A stretch of 43,744 nucleotides of DNA, from the NCBI RefSeq assembly GCF_030656255.1, contig NZ_JAUSOE010000070.1:1-43744 (forward strand), written 5' to 3'. The position numbers were made by a program, and so were the translations under genes. The notes below the pieces were generated by a model. That model saw only the letters and a program-made list of their open reading frames with translations, was not told where the DNA came from and made no database searches. Below are positions 35,647 to 43,744 of the stretch, piece by piece (positions within the stretch are counted from its first letter, which is position 1; every line of letters starts with the position of its first letter). Source of the stretch: Brevundimonas sp. Lineage in GTDB: Bacteria > Pseudomonadota > Alphaproteobacteria > Caulobacterales > Caulobacteraceae.

Positions 35647-36651
35647 TTACTGAGGGCGCATCGCCTGGTTCGGGCCGACGCCGGCGGCGACGGCGCGCTT
35701 GGCGCCGGCGGTCTCGCCCGGCTTCATGAACTTGACCAGAACCCTTTGGCCGATCAGCAGAGGCGCGTCGCCGGCCGAGGCCACGACCTCGACCACCCGC
35801 TCGTCGGTGCGCTGCGAGGGATCGTCCGAGGCCAGCTTGCGGGCGCCGAACACAGCCGCCCGACGCATGACGGCGCCGATATAGACCTTGGTCGTGTCGC
35901 CTTCCGGCGTAATCTCGACGGCCTGGCCGTCGCGCAGGTTCGGCAGGTCGCTTTCGACCACTTCAGCGCGGACGATGCGCGGCGCATCCGGCTCCAGATC
36001 GAACATGGTCGAGACGTTCAGGGTCGAGGCGCCGGCGCCGGGATTGGCGTAGCGACGCACGATCCGGCCGGCGCTGGGCGCACGGATGATGGTCAGTTCC
36101 TGATCATAGCGCGCCTGGTCCAGTTGGGCGCGTGCGGTCTGGACGGCGGCGGTCTGGGAGCCGAGGCGCGCCTGAGCCGAGGCGATGGCGTCCTGGGCCT
36201 GGTCGATGCGCTGGGCGGCGACGAAGTTGGTGGCGACCAGACGCTGCAGACGGTCGCGTTCGCGCTGGGCGGTGCGGATATCGACGCGGATCTGGGCAAG
36301 TTGGCTTTCGGCCTGGGCCACGGCGGCCTGGGCGCTCTGCACCGCCAGCCGCGCCTCGTCGTCTTCCTGGCGGGCCAGGATCTGACCGGCGACGACGGTG
36401 TCGCCCTCCTGCACCAGGACTTCGCGGACGATGCCGCCGCGACGCGCCGCGATCTGGATGATGCCGCCCTCGACATCGACCTTGCCGTTGGCGATGGCCG
36501 CATAGGGGCTCTCGACCTTGGTCGCGGCCGCCTTCTCCTGTTCGGCCTTCTTGGTCTTGGCCGAGGACTGGAACAGCATGAAGCCGACCACCAGCACGAT
36601 GACCAGCAGCAGGCCGAGCCAGGTGCGTTTTTTCTTCAGAAAGCCGGGCAT
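35647..36651 (-). CDS. HlyD/RND-type periplasmic adaptor of an ABC exporter
   Basis: Membrane-fusion protein of 334 residues. One N-terminal anchor (about residues 10-27), then a lipoyl half (GGIVREVLVQEGDTVVAGQILA near 69-90), a coiled-coil hairpin with heptad repeats (about 92-190), the second lipoyl half (IIRAPSAGRIVR) and a beta barrel. It is the last gene of a three-gene unit, 34 bases after the ATPase gene, and would link the transporter to an outer-membrane channel not encoded here. Confidence 0.9.
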   Translation of the reverse strand: MPGFLKKKRTWLGLLLVIVLVVGFMLFQSSAKTKKAEQEKAAATKVESPYAAIANGKVDVEGGIIQIAARRGGIVREVLVQEGDTVVAGQILARQEDDEARLAVQSAQAAVAQAESQLAQIRVDIRTAQRERDRLQRLVATNFVAAQRIDQAQDAIASAQARLGSQTAAVQTARAQLDQARYDQELTIIRAPSAGRIVRRYANPGAGASTLNVSTMFDLEPDAPRIVRAEVVESDLPNLRDGQAVEITPEGDTTKVYIGAVMRRAAVFGARKLASDDPSQRTDERVVEVVASAGDAPLLIGQRVLVKFMKPGETAGAKRAVAAGVGPNQAMRPQ

Positions 36652-36685
36652 GGGCGTATCGTCCTAAGGGATTTCGTCGTTGTGT

Positions 36686-37453
36686 TCAGTGGGACGCCAG
36701 GATGGCGTTCGGATCTGGGATGCGGCGCTGATCGTCCAGGATCTTGCCGTCCTCGATATGGATGACCCGGTCGGCCCAGGCCTCCAGGCGCGGGTCGTGG
36801 GTCACGCAGATCACGGCGGCGCCGTGTTCGGTGGCGGCGCGGCGCAGCAGCTTGATCACCACCTGGCCGTTCTCGCCGTCCAGGGCCGAGGTCGGTTCGT
36901 CGGCGAACAGGATCTTCGGGTCCTTGGCCAGGGCGCGAGCGATGGCGACCCGCTGCTTCTCGCCGCCCGACAGGGCCGCCGGCCGCTGGTGCAGGCGATG
37001 GCCCAGGCCGACTTCTTCCAAGGCGGTCGTGGCGCGTTTGCGCGCCTGGCCCGAGGTCAGGCCCTGGAACTTCAGCACGGTCTCGACCTGCTGCAGCGCC
37101 GTCAGGGCCGGGAACAGGTTGAAGCCCTGGAAGATGAAGCCGCAATTATCCAGCCGGAACTTGTCGATCCGGCCCGACGAAAATTTCCACAAGTCGTCGA
37201 TATCCAGCACGTCGACCCGCCCCTCTTCGGGCCGCAGCAGGCCCGAAAGCGCCGCGATGAGGGTCGACTTGCCCGAGCCTGACGGCCCCATGACCATGGT
37301 CAGGTCGCCGTGTTTGGCGTCAAAATCGACGCCCTTCAGCACCTCGACCCACGACTTGCCGGACTTGAACCGCTTGACCAGTCCCTTGGCCTCGATGGCG
37401 TAATCGCCGTGCTTGCCGTGAACCTTGGTGTGACCGAATGACATGTCGTTCAT
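36686..37453 (-). CDS. ABC transporter ATP-binding protein (MacB/LolD/DevA-like)
   Basis: ATPase subunit of 255 residues. Walker A GPSGSGKST (56-64), Q-loop in GFIFQGFNLF near 105-114, signature LSGGEKQ (161-167), Walker B ILFADE (181-186) and switch His in CVTHD. The motif order and PTSALD follow the MacB/LolD subfamily, which works with FtsX-like permeases. The ATG at 37453 overlaps the permease stop by four bases; longer readings in this frame are antisense to or inside the permease gene and are not real. Confidence 0.93.
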   Translation of the reverse strand: MNDMSFGHTKVHGKHGDYAIEAKGLVKRFKSGKSWVEVLKGVDFDAKHGDLTMVMGPSGSGKSTLIAALSGLLRPEEGRVDVLDIDDLWKFSSGRIDKFRLDNCGFIFQGFNLFPALTALQQVETVLKFQGLTSGQARKRATTALEEVGLGHRLHQRPAALSGGEKQRVAIARALAKDPKILFADEPTSALDGENGQVVIKLLRRAATEHGAAVICVTHDPRLEAWADRVIHIEDGKILDDQRRIPDPNAILASH

Positions 37454-38622
37454 CGCAGCAGGTCCGCCGGTTGGCTGTTCTTGAGGATGCCCAGCGACAG
37501 CAGGCCGGACACCATGGAGATCAGGATCAAGCCGATCCCGACGACCAGCAGCAGGCTGAACGGCAGGGCGATGATGACCGCCCCGGCCATGGCCAGCAAT
37601 GACACAAGCCAGGTCAGGAAGATGGCGGCGAACACCCCCACCACCCCGACCCAGAAGCTGAGCTCGACCACGATCCGCCTCAGCGATCCCATGCCCACGC
37701 CCAGGGCCCGCAGCGAGGCGAACTCCTTGATATTGGCCATGATGGCCCCGCGCAGCGTCTGCCAGGTGATGGCCACGCCGATGATGATCCCCAGCACGAC
37801 GCAGCCGCCGATGATGATGACCAGAATGCCTTCCTCGAACATGGCGCCGGCGTTGGCTTCGGCCAGCTGCTGTTTGGTCCAGGCCTTCCATTGGCCGGCG
37901 CCCATCTCATTCAGCTGGGCGACGACGATGGGCGCGCGGGCCGGATCGCGCAGCTTGACCATCAGCGGGCCGACGCGCGGGCCGGTGTCCGCCTGCCCCA
38001 GCATCCGCAGGGTGTCGCGCGACATCACCACGCCGGGCTGCATCATATTGGGATAGCCGCGCGTCACGCCGACGATGGTGACGGTCTGACCATTATACAG
38101 AGCCTTGTCGCCCAGTTTGACGCCCAGGGTCGACAGCGCCGTTTCATCCACCGCCACCGTGTAGGGCTGACGCAGGGCGTCCACCAGTTCCTGGGAATAG
38201 TCGGTCGGAATGGTCACCGAACCTGGGCGGGTGTCGATGATGCTGGCCTGAACGAACTTCTGGCGGGGCGCGCCCTGGCTGGCGTTGTCCGCCTGGCTCT
38301 TGGTCGGATCGACGTTCTTGATGTTCTGGAAGGTGCCGCCGGCGCCGTCCAGCGGCATGACCTCGATCACCTCGGGGTGATTATAGGCCAGCGGAATGAA
38401 CCGGCGCGGCACGCCGGACGGTCCGCTGATCAGGCTCTTGGCGCCGGGTTGCATGATGAAGATGTCGGCGCCCGACCGTTCGATGGTCGCGGTGAAGCCC
38501 TTGCCGATGCCGATGAAGACACCGGTCATGGCCAGGACCAGCAGACCGGACAGGGCCAGGGCCATGACCGCCGCCATATAGCGGCGCCACTCGAACAGCA
38601 GCGTAGATAGCGCAAGCGACAT
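37450..38622 (-). CDS. ABC transporter permease, FtsX/MacB fold (DevC-like)
   Basis: A 390-residue permease: one N-terminal membrane segment (about 15-40), a long periplasmic domain (about 45-260) and three C-terminal segments (near 268-290, 318-340, 355-380), the FtsX/DevC topology. The periplasmic part carries MacB-like stretches (SGADIFIMQPGA; DETALSTLGVKLGD). First gene of the exporter unit with ATPase and adaptor following, which resembles cyanobacterial DevBCA glycolipid exporters. Cargo unknown. Confidence 0.88.
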   Translation of the reverse strand: MSLALSTLLFEWRRYMAAVMALALSGLLVLAMTGVFIGIGKGFTATIERSGADIFIMQPGAKSLISGPSGVPRRFIPLAYNHPEVIEVMPLDGAGGTFQNIKNVDPTKSQADNASQGAPRQKFVQASIIDTRPGSVTIPTDYSQELVDALRQPYTVAVDETALSTLGVKLGDKALYNGQTVTIVGVTRGYPNMMQPGVVMSRDTLRMLGQADTGPRVGPLMVKLRDPARAPIVVAQLNEMGAGQWKAWTKQQLAEANAGAMFEEGILVIIIGGCVVLGIIIGVAITWQTLRGAIMANIKEFASLRALGVGMGSLRRIVVELSFWVGVVGVFAAIFLTWLVSLLAMAGAVIIALPFSLLLVVGIGLILISMVSGLLSLGILKNSQPADLLR

Positions 38623-38757
38623 GGTCGTCGATAAACCCCCGATACGTCTGCCTATCTGAGCGCGCGCCGCCTCACGGCCAAGTTAAATCGGGGTAAGGCT
38701 TTGCCGCTTCGTCACATTGCGCGCCCCAAACCGAACGATTAAGCCCGTTTCAGCCTC

Positions 38758-38785
38758 TTGGCGGCGCCGACAAAACGGCGCTAGT
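38758..38785 (+). promoter_or_regulatory. Predicted promoter of the first S46 peptidase gene
   Basis: TTGGCGG (38758-38764) and GCTAGT (38780-38785) approximate the Caulobacter housekeeping promoter TTGACGS-N10-14-GCTANAWC with a slightly long spacer. It lies in the 214-bp gap between the divergent ABC permease gene and the peptidase gene. The rest of the gap shows only a TTAAATCGGGGTAAG stretch resembling a degenerate CtrA box. Confidence 0.4.
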
Positions 38786-38836
38786 TACAAGATAACAGTC
38801 GGGTCAAATTCGATCCGCACTCCGGAGAAGTCCTGA

Positions 38837-40930
38837 ATGTCGCTGCCCTCGCTTCGTCTCACCGCCTCGCTGGCCGCCCTCGGCGCCGCGACCGTCGTCC
38901 TGTCCGCCCCCGCAACCCCGGCCAAGGCCGACGAGGGCATGTGGACCTTCGACAATTTCCCAATTGCGACGGTGAACGAGAAATACGGCACGAACATCGA
39001 CCAGGCCTGGCTGGATCGGGTGCGCAACGCGGCCGTGCGCCTGCAAGGCTGCTCGGCCTCGCTGGTTTCGGGCGAGGGTCTGATCCTGACCAACCACCAC
39101 TGCGTCGTCTCCTGCGTCCAGGACCTGTCCACGGCCGAAAACGACTACGTCAAGAACGGCTGGATGCCCGCGACGCGCGAGGACGAGAAGAAATGCCCCG
39201 GCCAGACGGCCGAGATCCTGACCGACATCACCGATGTGACCGACCGGGTCGTCGGCGCCGGCGCCGGGCTTGAAGGCGCCGCCTTCGTCCAGGCCCGGGC
39301 CGCCGAGATCGACAAGATCCAGAAGGAAGTCTGCGGCGACGACCAGAAACTGACCTGCCAGGTCATCAGCTTCTATCGCGGCGGTCAGTACAAGCTGTAC
39401 AAGTTCCGCAAATACGACGACGTGCGCCTGGTGTTCGCGCCCGAGTTCCAGGCGGCCTTCTTCGGCGGCGACCCCGACAATTTCAACTTCCCGCGCTACG
39501 CCCTGGATGCCGGCTTCCTGCGCATCTACGAGGACGGCAAGCCGGTCGCCACGCCGAACCACCTGACCTGGAACGCCAATGCGCCCAAGGAAGGCGACGT
39601 CACCTTCGTGGCCGGCAACCCCGGCTCGACCTCGCGCCTGTTGACCATGGCCCAGTTGGAGGCGCTGCGGGACCAGCAGCTGCCCCTGACCCTGATCCAG
39701 ACCTCGGAACTGCGCGGCCGCCTGCTGGAATATTCGACCACCGGCGAAGAGGCCAAGCGCGTCTCGGTCGATCCGATCTTCGGCCTGGAGAACGGCTTCA
39801 AGGTCTTCTACGGCCAGCAGGGCGCCCTGACCGATCCGGCCTTCATGGCGACCAAGCGCACCGAGGAGCAGGAGTTGCGCCAGCGCGTCGCCGCCGATCC
39901 GGCCCTGGCCCAGCGCATCGGCGATCCCTGGGCCGAGCTGGAGCGCGTCTCGACCGCCCAGCGCGACCTGTATCTGCCCTATCGCCAGCTGGAATCGGCC
40001 GCCGGCCAGCGCTCGTCGCTGTACAGCTACGCCAAGGCCATCGTGCGCGCGTCCAAGGAACGGGCCAAGCCGGTCGCCGAACGCCGCGCCGGCTATTCGG
40101 ACGCCGACATCGCCTCGCTGGGCCGCCGCCTGGCGACCGAGACGCCGATCTCGACGGATCTTGAGAAGATCTATCTGGACTTCTGGCTGTCCAAGACCCG
40201 CGAATATCTGACCGTCGACAATACCGACGTGAAGGCCCTGCTGGGCAAGGAAAGTCCGGAACAGATCGCCGAACGCCTGGTGGACGGCACCCGCCTGGCC
40301 GATCCGGCCTTCCGCGCCCAGGCCCTGGCCATGACGCCGGAACAGCTGGCCGCCTCGGGCGATCCGCTGATCCAGTTCGTCCTGGCCAATGACCCGGCGG
40401 CTCAGGCCGTCCGCACCCAGTGGGAGGCCGCCGTCTCCGGCCCGACCAGCCGCGCGGGCGAGAAGATCGCCCAGGCCCGGTTCGCGGTTTACGGCACCAA
40501 CCTGTATCCCGACGCCACCTTCAGCCTGCGCCTGTCCTACGGCCAGGTGAAGGGCTGGACCTATCGCGGCGTGACGGTGGCGCCCTTCACCGAGATCGGC
40601 GGCCTGTACGAGCGCAACACCGGCGCCGAGCCGTTCAACGCCGCCGAGGACTGGATGGCGGCCGAGGGCAAGATCGACAAGTCGACCGTCTATGACTTCG
40701 TCTCGACCAACGACATCATCGGCGGCAATTCGGGCTCGCCCGTGATCAACGCCAAGGGTGAAGTCATCGGCGCCGCCTTCGACGGCAACATCCACTCGCT
40801 GGGCGGCAGCTTCGGCTACGACGGCGAACTGAACCGCACGGTGACGGTCTCGACCGCCGCCATCACCGAGGCCCTGCGCACCGTCTACAACCAGCCGCGC
40901 CTGCTGCGCGAACTGGGCGTTCGCCGGTAA
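38837..40930 (+). CDS. S46 family dipeptidyl-peptidase, DPP7-like
   Basis: Secreted serine exopeptidase of 697 residues that removes dipeptides from peptide N-termini. Sec signal ends near AKA (residue 31). The chymotrypsin-type double barrel holds the His motif TNHHCV (86-91 region), DPDNFNFPRYALDAGF with the Asp, and GGNSGSPV with nucleophile Ser632. Eighteen residues on is Gly650 (AFDGN), the position that is Gly in DPP7 (hydrophobic P1) and Arg in DPP11 (acidic P1), so DPP7-like specificity is expected. CCGGAG precedes the ATG. A paralogue follows. Confidence 0.93.
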   Translation: MSLPSLRLTASLAALGAATVVLSAPATPAKADEGMWTFDNFPIATVNEKYGTNIDQAWLDRVRNAAVRLQGCSASLVSGEGLILTNHHCVVSCVQDLSTAENDYVKNGWMPATREDEKKCPGQTAEILTDITDVTDRVVGAGAGLEGAAFVQARAAEIDKIQKEVCGDDQKLTCQVISFYRGGQYKLYKFRKYDDVRLVFAPEFQAAFFGGDPDNFNFPRYALDAGFLRIYEDGKPVATPNHLTWNANAPKEGDVTFVAGNPGSTSRLLTMAQLEALRDQQLPLTLIQTSELRGRLLEYSTTGEEAKRVSVDPIFGLENGFKVFYGQQGALTDPAFMATKRTEEQELRQRVAADPALAQRIGDPWAELERVSTAQRDLYLPYRQLESAAGQRSSLYSYAKAIVRASKERAKPVAERRAGYSDADIASLGRRLATETPISTDLEKIYLDFWLSKTREYLTVDNTDVKALLGKESPEQIAERLVDGTRLADPAFRAQALAMTPEQLAASGDPLIQFVLANDPAAQAVRTQWEAAVSGPTSRAGEKIAQARFAVYGTNLYPDATFSLRLSYGQVKGWTYRGVTVAPFTEIGGLYERNTGAEPFNAAEDWMAAEGKIDKSTVYDFVSTNDIIGGNSGSPVINAKGEVIGAAFDGNIHSLGGSFGYDGELNRTVTVSTAAITEALRTVYNQPRLLRELGVRR

Positions 40931-40947
40931 CACCGGCGCATAAGCGC

Positions 40948-41095
40948 CTCTCCCTCCCCCTCGGGGGAGGGGGTCGCGAAGCGACCGGGTGGGAAGGGCT
41001 CGGCGATCCATCACAGGACCGCCCCCTTGTCGCCCTGCCGCCCCCACCCGTCCGGCGCTGCGCGCCGGCCACCCTCCCCGGACGGGGAGGGAGAG
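40948..41095. repeat. Composite palindromic repeat between the S46 peptidase genes
   Basis: Outer arms CTCTCCCTCCCC (40948-40959) and GGGGAGGGAGAG (41084-41095) are perfect reverse complements. Inside are CCCCCTCGGGGGAGGGGG, GTCGCGAAGCGAC, a CGGCGCTGCGCGCCGG hairpin and TCCCCGGACGGGGA. It has the same two-inverted-units plan as the repeats after tkt and purT and fills the whole gap between the paralogues. Confidence 0.75.
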
Positions 41096-41109
41096 TTCTG
41101 GAGCCCCCC

Positions 41110-43179
41110 ATGCGCCTCGCCCTTCTCGCCTCCGCCGCCGTCATCGCCCTCGCCTTTGCCTCCTCGGCCAGCGCCGAAGAAGGCATGTGGACCTACGATA
41201 ACTTCCCCATCGCCCGCGCCAACCAGGCGCTGGGGACGAACATCGACCAGGCCTTCCTGGACCGTGTCCGCCTGTCGTCGGTGAAGTTCGGCGGCTGTTC
41301 GGCCGGCGTGATATCGGGCCAGGGCCTGGTGATGACCAACAACCACTGCGTCGCCACCTGCGTCGCCAACCTGTCCACGCCCCAGGTCAACTACGCCGAG
41401 ACCGGCTTCACGCCGAAGTCGCGCGAGGAAGAGCTGAAATGCCCCGGCGCCACCGCCGAGATTCTGACCGACATCAGCGACGTGACCGAGCGGATGCACA
41501 AGGCGGGCGAAGGGCTTGAGGGCCAGGCCTTCACCCAGGCCCGCGACGCCGAGGCGGGACGGATCGAAAGCGAAGCCTGCGGCAATGACCCCAAGATCCG
41601 CTGCCAGGTCGTCAGCCTGTACCGGGGCGGCCAGTTCAAACTCTACAAGTACCGCAAATATTCCGACGTCCGCCTGGCCTGGGCGCCCGAGGATCGCGCC
41701 GCCACCTTCGGCGGCGACCTGGACAACTTCTCCTTCCCCCGCTTCGCCATCGATGCCGCCTTCATCCGCCTGTACGAGGACGGCAAGCCGGTCGAGACCC
41801 AGACCCATTTCGCCTGGAACCCGAACAAGCCGACCGAAGGCGAGGCCGTCTTCATCTCCGGCAATCCCGGCTCGACCCAGCGCCTGCTGACGATGGATCA
41901 ACTGATCACCATCCGCGACGTGGTCCTGCCGCTGGACCAGCTTATTGCATCAGAGCTGCGCGGCCGGCTGATCCGCTATTCCGAAGAAGGCGAGGAGCAG
42001 GCCTTCATCGCCATGGACCCCATCGTGGGCCTTGAGAACACCTACAAGCGCGGCCGTGGCCGGATGGCCGCCCTGATCGATCCGGCCTTCATGGCCAGGA
42101 AGGCCGAACAGGAAGCCGACTTCCGCGCCCGCGCCGCCGCATCCGGCGTCGATCCCTGGTCCAGCCTCAGCGCGGTCCAGCCCGTCGCCCGCGAACTCTA
42201 TCCGTCCATGGCCCTGCTCGAGGGCGGCACGGGCCTGGGCACCACCTCCGTCGCCGGCGGGTCGCAGCTGTTCGCCTACGCCCGCACCCTGGTGCGCGGC
42301 GCCCAGGAGCGGGCCAAGCCGTCCGACCAGCGCCTGCCCGAGTTCGCCGACAGCCGCCTGTCGGGCGTCGAATCTCGCCTGTTCGCCGAACGCCCCACCT
42401 ATCCCGAGCTGGAGCAGATCCGTCTGGAATGGTGGCTGTCCAAGACGCGTGAATGGCTGACGGTCGACAACCCTTCCGTCCGGACCCTGCTGGGCAAGGA
42501 AAGCCCCGAGACCCTGTCGGCCCGCGTCGTCGCCGGCACGACCCTGGCCGACCCGGCCGCGCGCCGCGCCCTGTGGACGGGCGGTCTCGCCGCCGTCCAG
42601 GCCTCGACCGATCCGATGATCCAATACGCCCTGGCCATAGACGCTGACGCCCGCGCCGTCCGCGACGCCTGGGAGACGCGGGTCCAGGCCCCGACCGACC
42701 GCGCCTCGGAACAGCTGGCCGCCGCCCGCTTCGCCGCCTATGGCGACGCCGTCTATCCCGACGCCACCGGCACGCTTCGCCTGACCTACGGCCAGGTCGA
42801 AGGCTCGGACGTGCCGGGCCAGCGGTTCGGCGCCTTCACCACCTTCGCCGGCCTGTGGGACCGCGCCACCGGGGCCGAGCCCTTCGCCGTCGCGCCCCAA
42901 CTGCTGGCGGCCAAGGACCGGATCGACCCGAACGCCGTCATGGACATGGCCGTCTCGACCGACACCATCGGCGGCTCGTCCGGTTCGCCCGCCATCAACG
43001 CGAAAGGCGAGATCATCGGCGCCAACTTCGACTCCACCGTCCTGACCCAGCGCAACGCCTACGGCTACGACCGCGCCGTCAACCGCAGCGTCATCGTCAC
43101 CACCCAGGCCGTCACCGTGGCCCTGCGCGACGTCTATGGCATGGACCATCTAGTCGCGGAGCTGGGCGTTTCACAGTGA
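41110..43179 (+). CDS. S46 family dipeptidyl-peptidase, second paralogue
   Basis: Secreted S46 peptidase of 689 residues, clearly related to its neighbour along the whole length. Sec signal ends near ASA (residue 21). His motif is TNNHCV (one His, where the paralogue has HH), the Asp region is DLDNFSFPRFAIDAAF, and the nucleophile loop is GGSSGSPA with Ser624. The specificity position 18 residues after the nucleophile is Ser642 (NFDST), neither the Gly of DPP7 nor the Arg of DPP11. All triad residues appear present. The stop overlaps the next GTG start. Confidence 0.92.
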   Translation: MRLALLASAAVIALAFASSASAEEGMWTYDNFPIARANQALGTNIDQAFLDRVRLSSVKFGGCSAGVISGQGLVMTNNHCVATCVANLSTPQVNYAETGFTPKSREEELKCPGATAEILTDISDVTERMHKAGEGLEGQAFTQARDAEAGRIESEACGNDPKIRCQVVSLYRGGQFKLYKYRKYSDVRLAWAPEDRAATFGGDLDNFSFPRFAIDAAFIRLYEDGKPVETQTHFAWNPNKPTEGEAVFISGNPGSTQRLLTMDQLITIRDVVLPLDQLIASELRGRLIRYSEEGEEQAFIAMDPIVGLENTYKRGRGRMAALIDPAFMARKAEQEADFRARAAASGVDPWSSLSAVQPVARELYPSMALLEGGTGLGTTSVAGGSQLFAYARTLVRGAQERAKPSDQRLPEFADSRLSGVESRLFAERPTYPELEQIRLEWWLSKTREWLTVDNPSVRTLLGKESPETLSARVVAGTTLADPAARRALWTGGLAAVQASTDPMIQYALAIDADARAVRDAWETRVQAPTDRASEQLAAARFAAYGDAVYPDATGTLRLTYGQVEGSDVPGQRFGAFTTFAGLWDRATGAEPFAVAPQLLAAKDRIDPNAVMDMAVSTDTIGGSSGSPAINAKGEIIGANFDSTVLTQRNAYGYDRAVNRSVIVTTQAVTVALRDVYGMDHLVAELGVSQ

Positions 43180-43685
43180 GCGAGATCGCCTTCCGCCCCG
43201 CGACGCCCGAAGACGTCGCCGCCCTCCATCCGCTGATCGAGCGGGCCTATCGCGGCGACACGGCCAAGGTCGGCTGGACGCATGAGGCGGACCTGTTGTC
43301 CGACACCCGCACCAGCGTCGACGAACTGTCAGCCCTGATCGCCGATCCCGAGCGGGTCGTCTTGCTGGCGCATCAGGACGGCGTCCTGATCGGCTGCGTC
43401 CAGGTCGCCCGCGTCGGCGACGACCGGACCTATCTCGGCCTGCTGACAGTCGAGCCCACCTTGCAGGCCTCAGGCCTGGGCCGCCGCCTGATGGCCGCCG
43501 CAGAAACCGAGGCCGTCACCCGCTTCGGCGCCCGCCGCATGGAGATGACCGTCATCAACCGCCGCGCCGAACTGATCGCCTGGTACCAACGCCGCGGCTA
43601 CCACCCCACCGGCGAAACCCGCCCCCTGCCCGTCGATCCGCCCCGGCCGGAGCTGGACTTCGTGGTGTTGGAGAAGGGGCTCTAG
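43176..43685 (+). CDS. GNAT family N-acetyltransferase
   Basis: A 169-residue acetyl-CoA-dependent acyltransferase. The GNAT core is visible: strand-helix start FRPATPEDVAALHPLIERAY, strand 4 LGLLTVEP, the acetyl-CoA pyrophosphate loop QASGLGRRLM, and the late motif AWYQRRGYHPTGET. The GTG at 43176 overlaps the S46 stop (GTGA), so it is translationally coupled and likely co-transcribed with the peptidase. Substrate unknown; an amino acid or dipeptide amine would suit the neighbourhood but is a guess. Confidence 0.88.
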   Translation: MSEIAFRPATPEDVAALHPLIERAYRGDTAKVGWTHEADLLSDTRTSVDELSALIADPERVVLLAHQDGVLIGCVQVARVGDDRTYLGLLTVEPTLQASGLGRRLMAAAETEAVTRFGARRMEMTVINRRAELIAWYQRRGYHPTGETRPLPVDPPRPELDFVVLEKGL

Positions 43686-43703
43686 CCACTTCTTCTTTCG
43701 TCA

Positions 43704-43744
43704 TTCCGGGCGCAGCGCAGCGGAGACCCGGAACCCAGCGGCGC
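43704..43744. repeat. Palindromic intergenic repeat, cut by the window end
   Basis: TTCCGGG (43704-43710) pairs with CCCGGAA (43727-43733) around a CGCAGCGCAGCG-rich loop. The phrase matches an intergenic repeat I recall as common in Caulobacterales genomes. The right side lies beyond the window. Confidence 0.6.

Noticed and set aside
38682..38696. CtrA-like box TTAAATCGGGGTAAG before the S46 peptidase gene
   Set aside because: The second half does not match TTAA and there is no independent reason to expect CtrA control of a peptidase.
38804..41047. Long antisense open frame (747 codons) across the first S46 peptidase gene
   Set aside because: Same cause: stop codons are rare on the opposite strand of high-GC genes. 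The translated sequence has no family features, while the plus strand encodes a complete peptidase.

Overview
This GC-rich, gene-dense window looks like chromosomal DNA of a Caulobacterales alphaproteobacterium, most likely Brevundimonas or a close relative. The evidence is gene content: a CcrM-type GANTC methyltransferase with GANTC sites in its own leader, a zauP-zapA pair ahead of a 6S RNA gene, a ccrM/mutY/dciA/dsbA/smc neighbourhood, two S46 dipeptidyl-peptidases, and short GC-rich palindromic repeats between genes. The genus is inferred from memory of gene neighbourhoods, not from a search.

Layout. 1-7063: 3' part of purL, a DUF305 lipoprotein, a small basic protein with a recombinase-like helix-turn-helix, a cytochrome P450, a glycosyltransferase and a Tat-exported PhoD-like phosphatase. 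7015-10875 (minus strand): a BlaI-type repressor with an ExbB-like membrane protein behind a twin operator; then zauP-zapA-6S RNA-fau-vapBC-ymdB, in which a toxin-antitoxin pair sits between two housekeeping genes. 10971-14340: transketolase and purT, each followed by a palindromic repeat. 14714-23262: ccrM, mutY (opposite strand), dciA, three tandem DsbA-like genes, smc and a small coupled gene. 23213-26824 (minus): mscS, an isolated murG, folB, a FolM-like reductase and a 26-codon membrane ORF. 27010-31600: sulfotransferase, Nudix hydrolase, alpha/beta hydrolase, YdcZ-type membrane protein, uvrC. 31607-34415: a second vapBC, carbonic anhydrase, a PgsA-like synthase, a retropepsin-like protease and a DUF1289 protein. 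34572-43744: a 50-codon ORF with promoter and terminator, a crotonase, a three-gene ABC exporter, two S46 peptidases, a GNAT acetyltransferase and a repeat cut by the window end.

Functional themes are the cell cycle and chromosome (ccrM, dciA, smc, zapA/zauP), DNA repair (mutY, uvrC), purine and folate metabolism (purL, purT, fau, folB, folM-like) and envelope functions (murG, mscS, DsbA-like proteins, ABC exporter, S46 peptidases). No phage, IS element, CRISPR array, rRNA or tRNA was seen. The points most worth a second look are the BlaI/ExbB-like pair without a BlaR1 receptor, the vapBC pair between fau and ymdB, substitutions at catalytic positions in the FolM-like reductase and the crotonase, the altered specificity position in the second S46 peptidase, and two small ORFs with strong expression signals.
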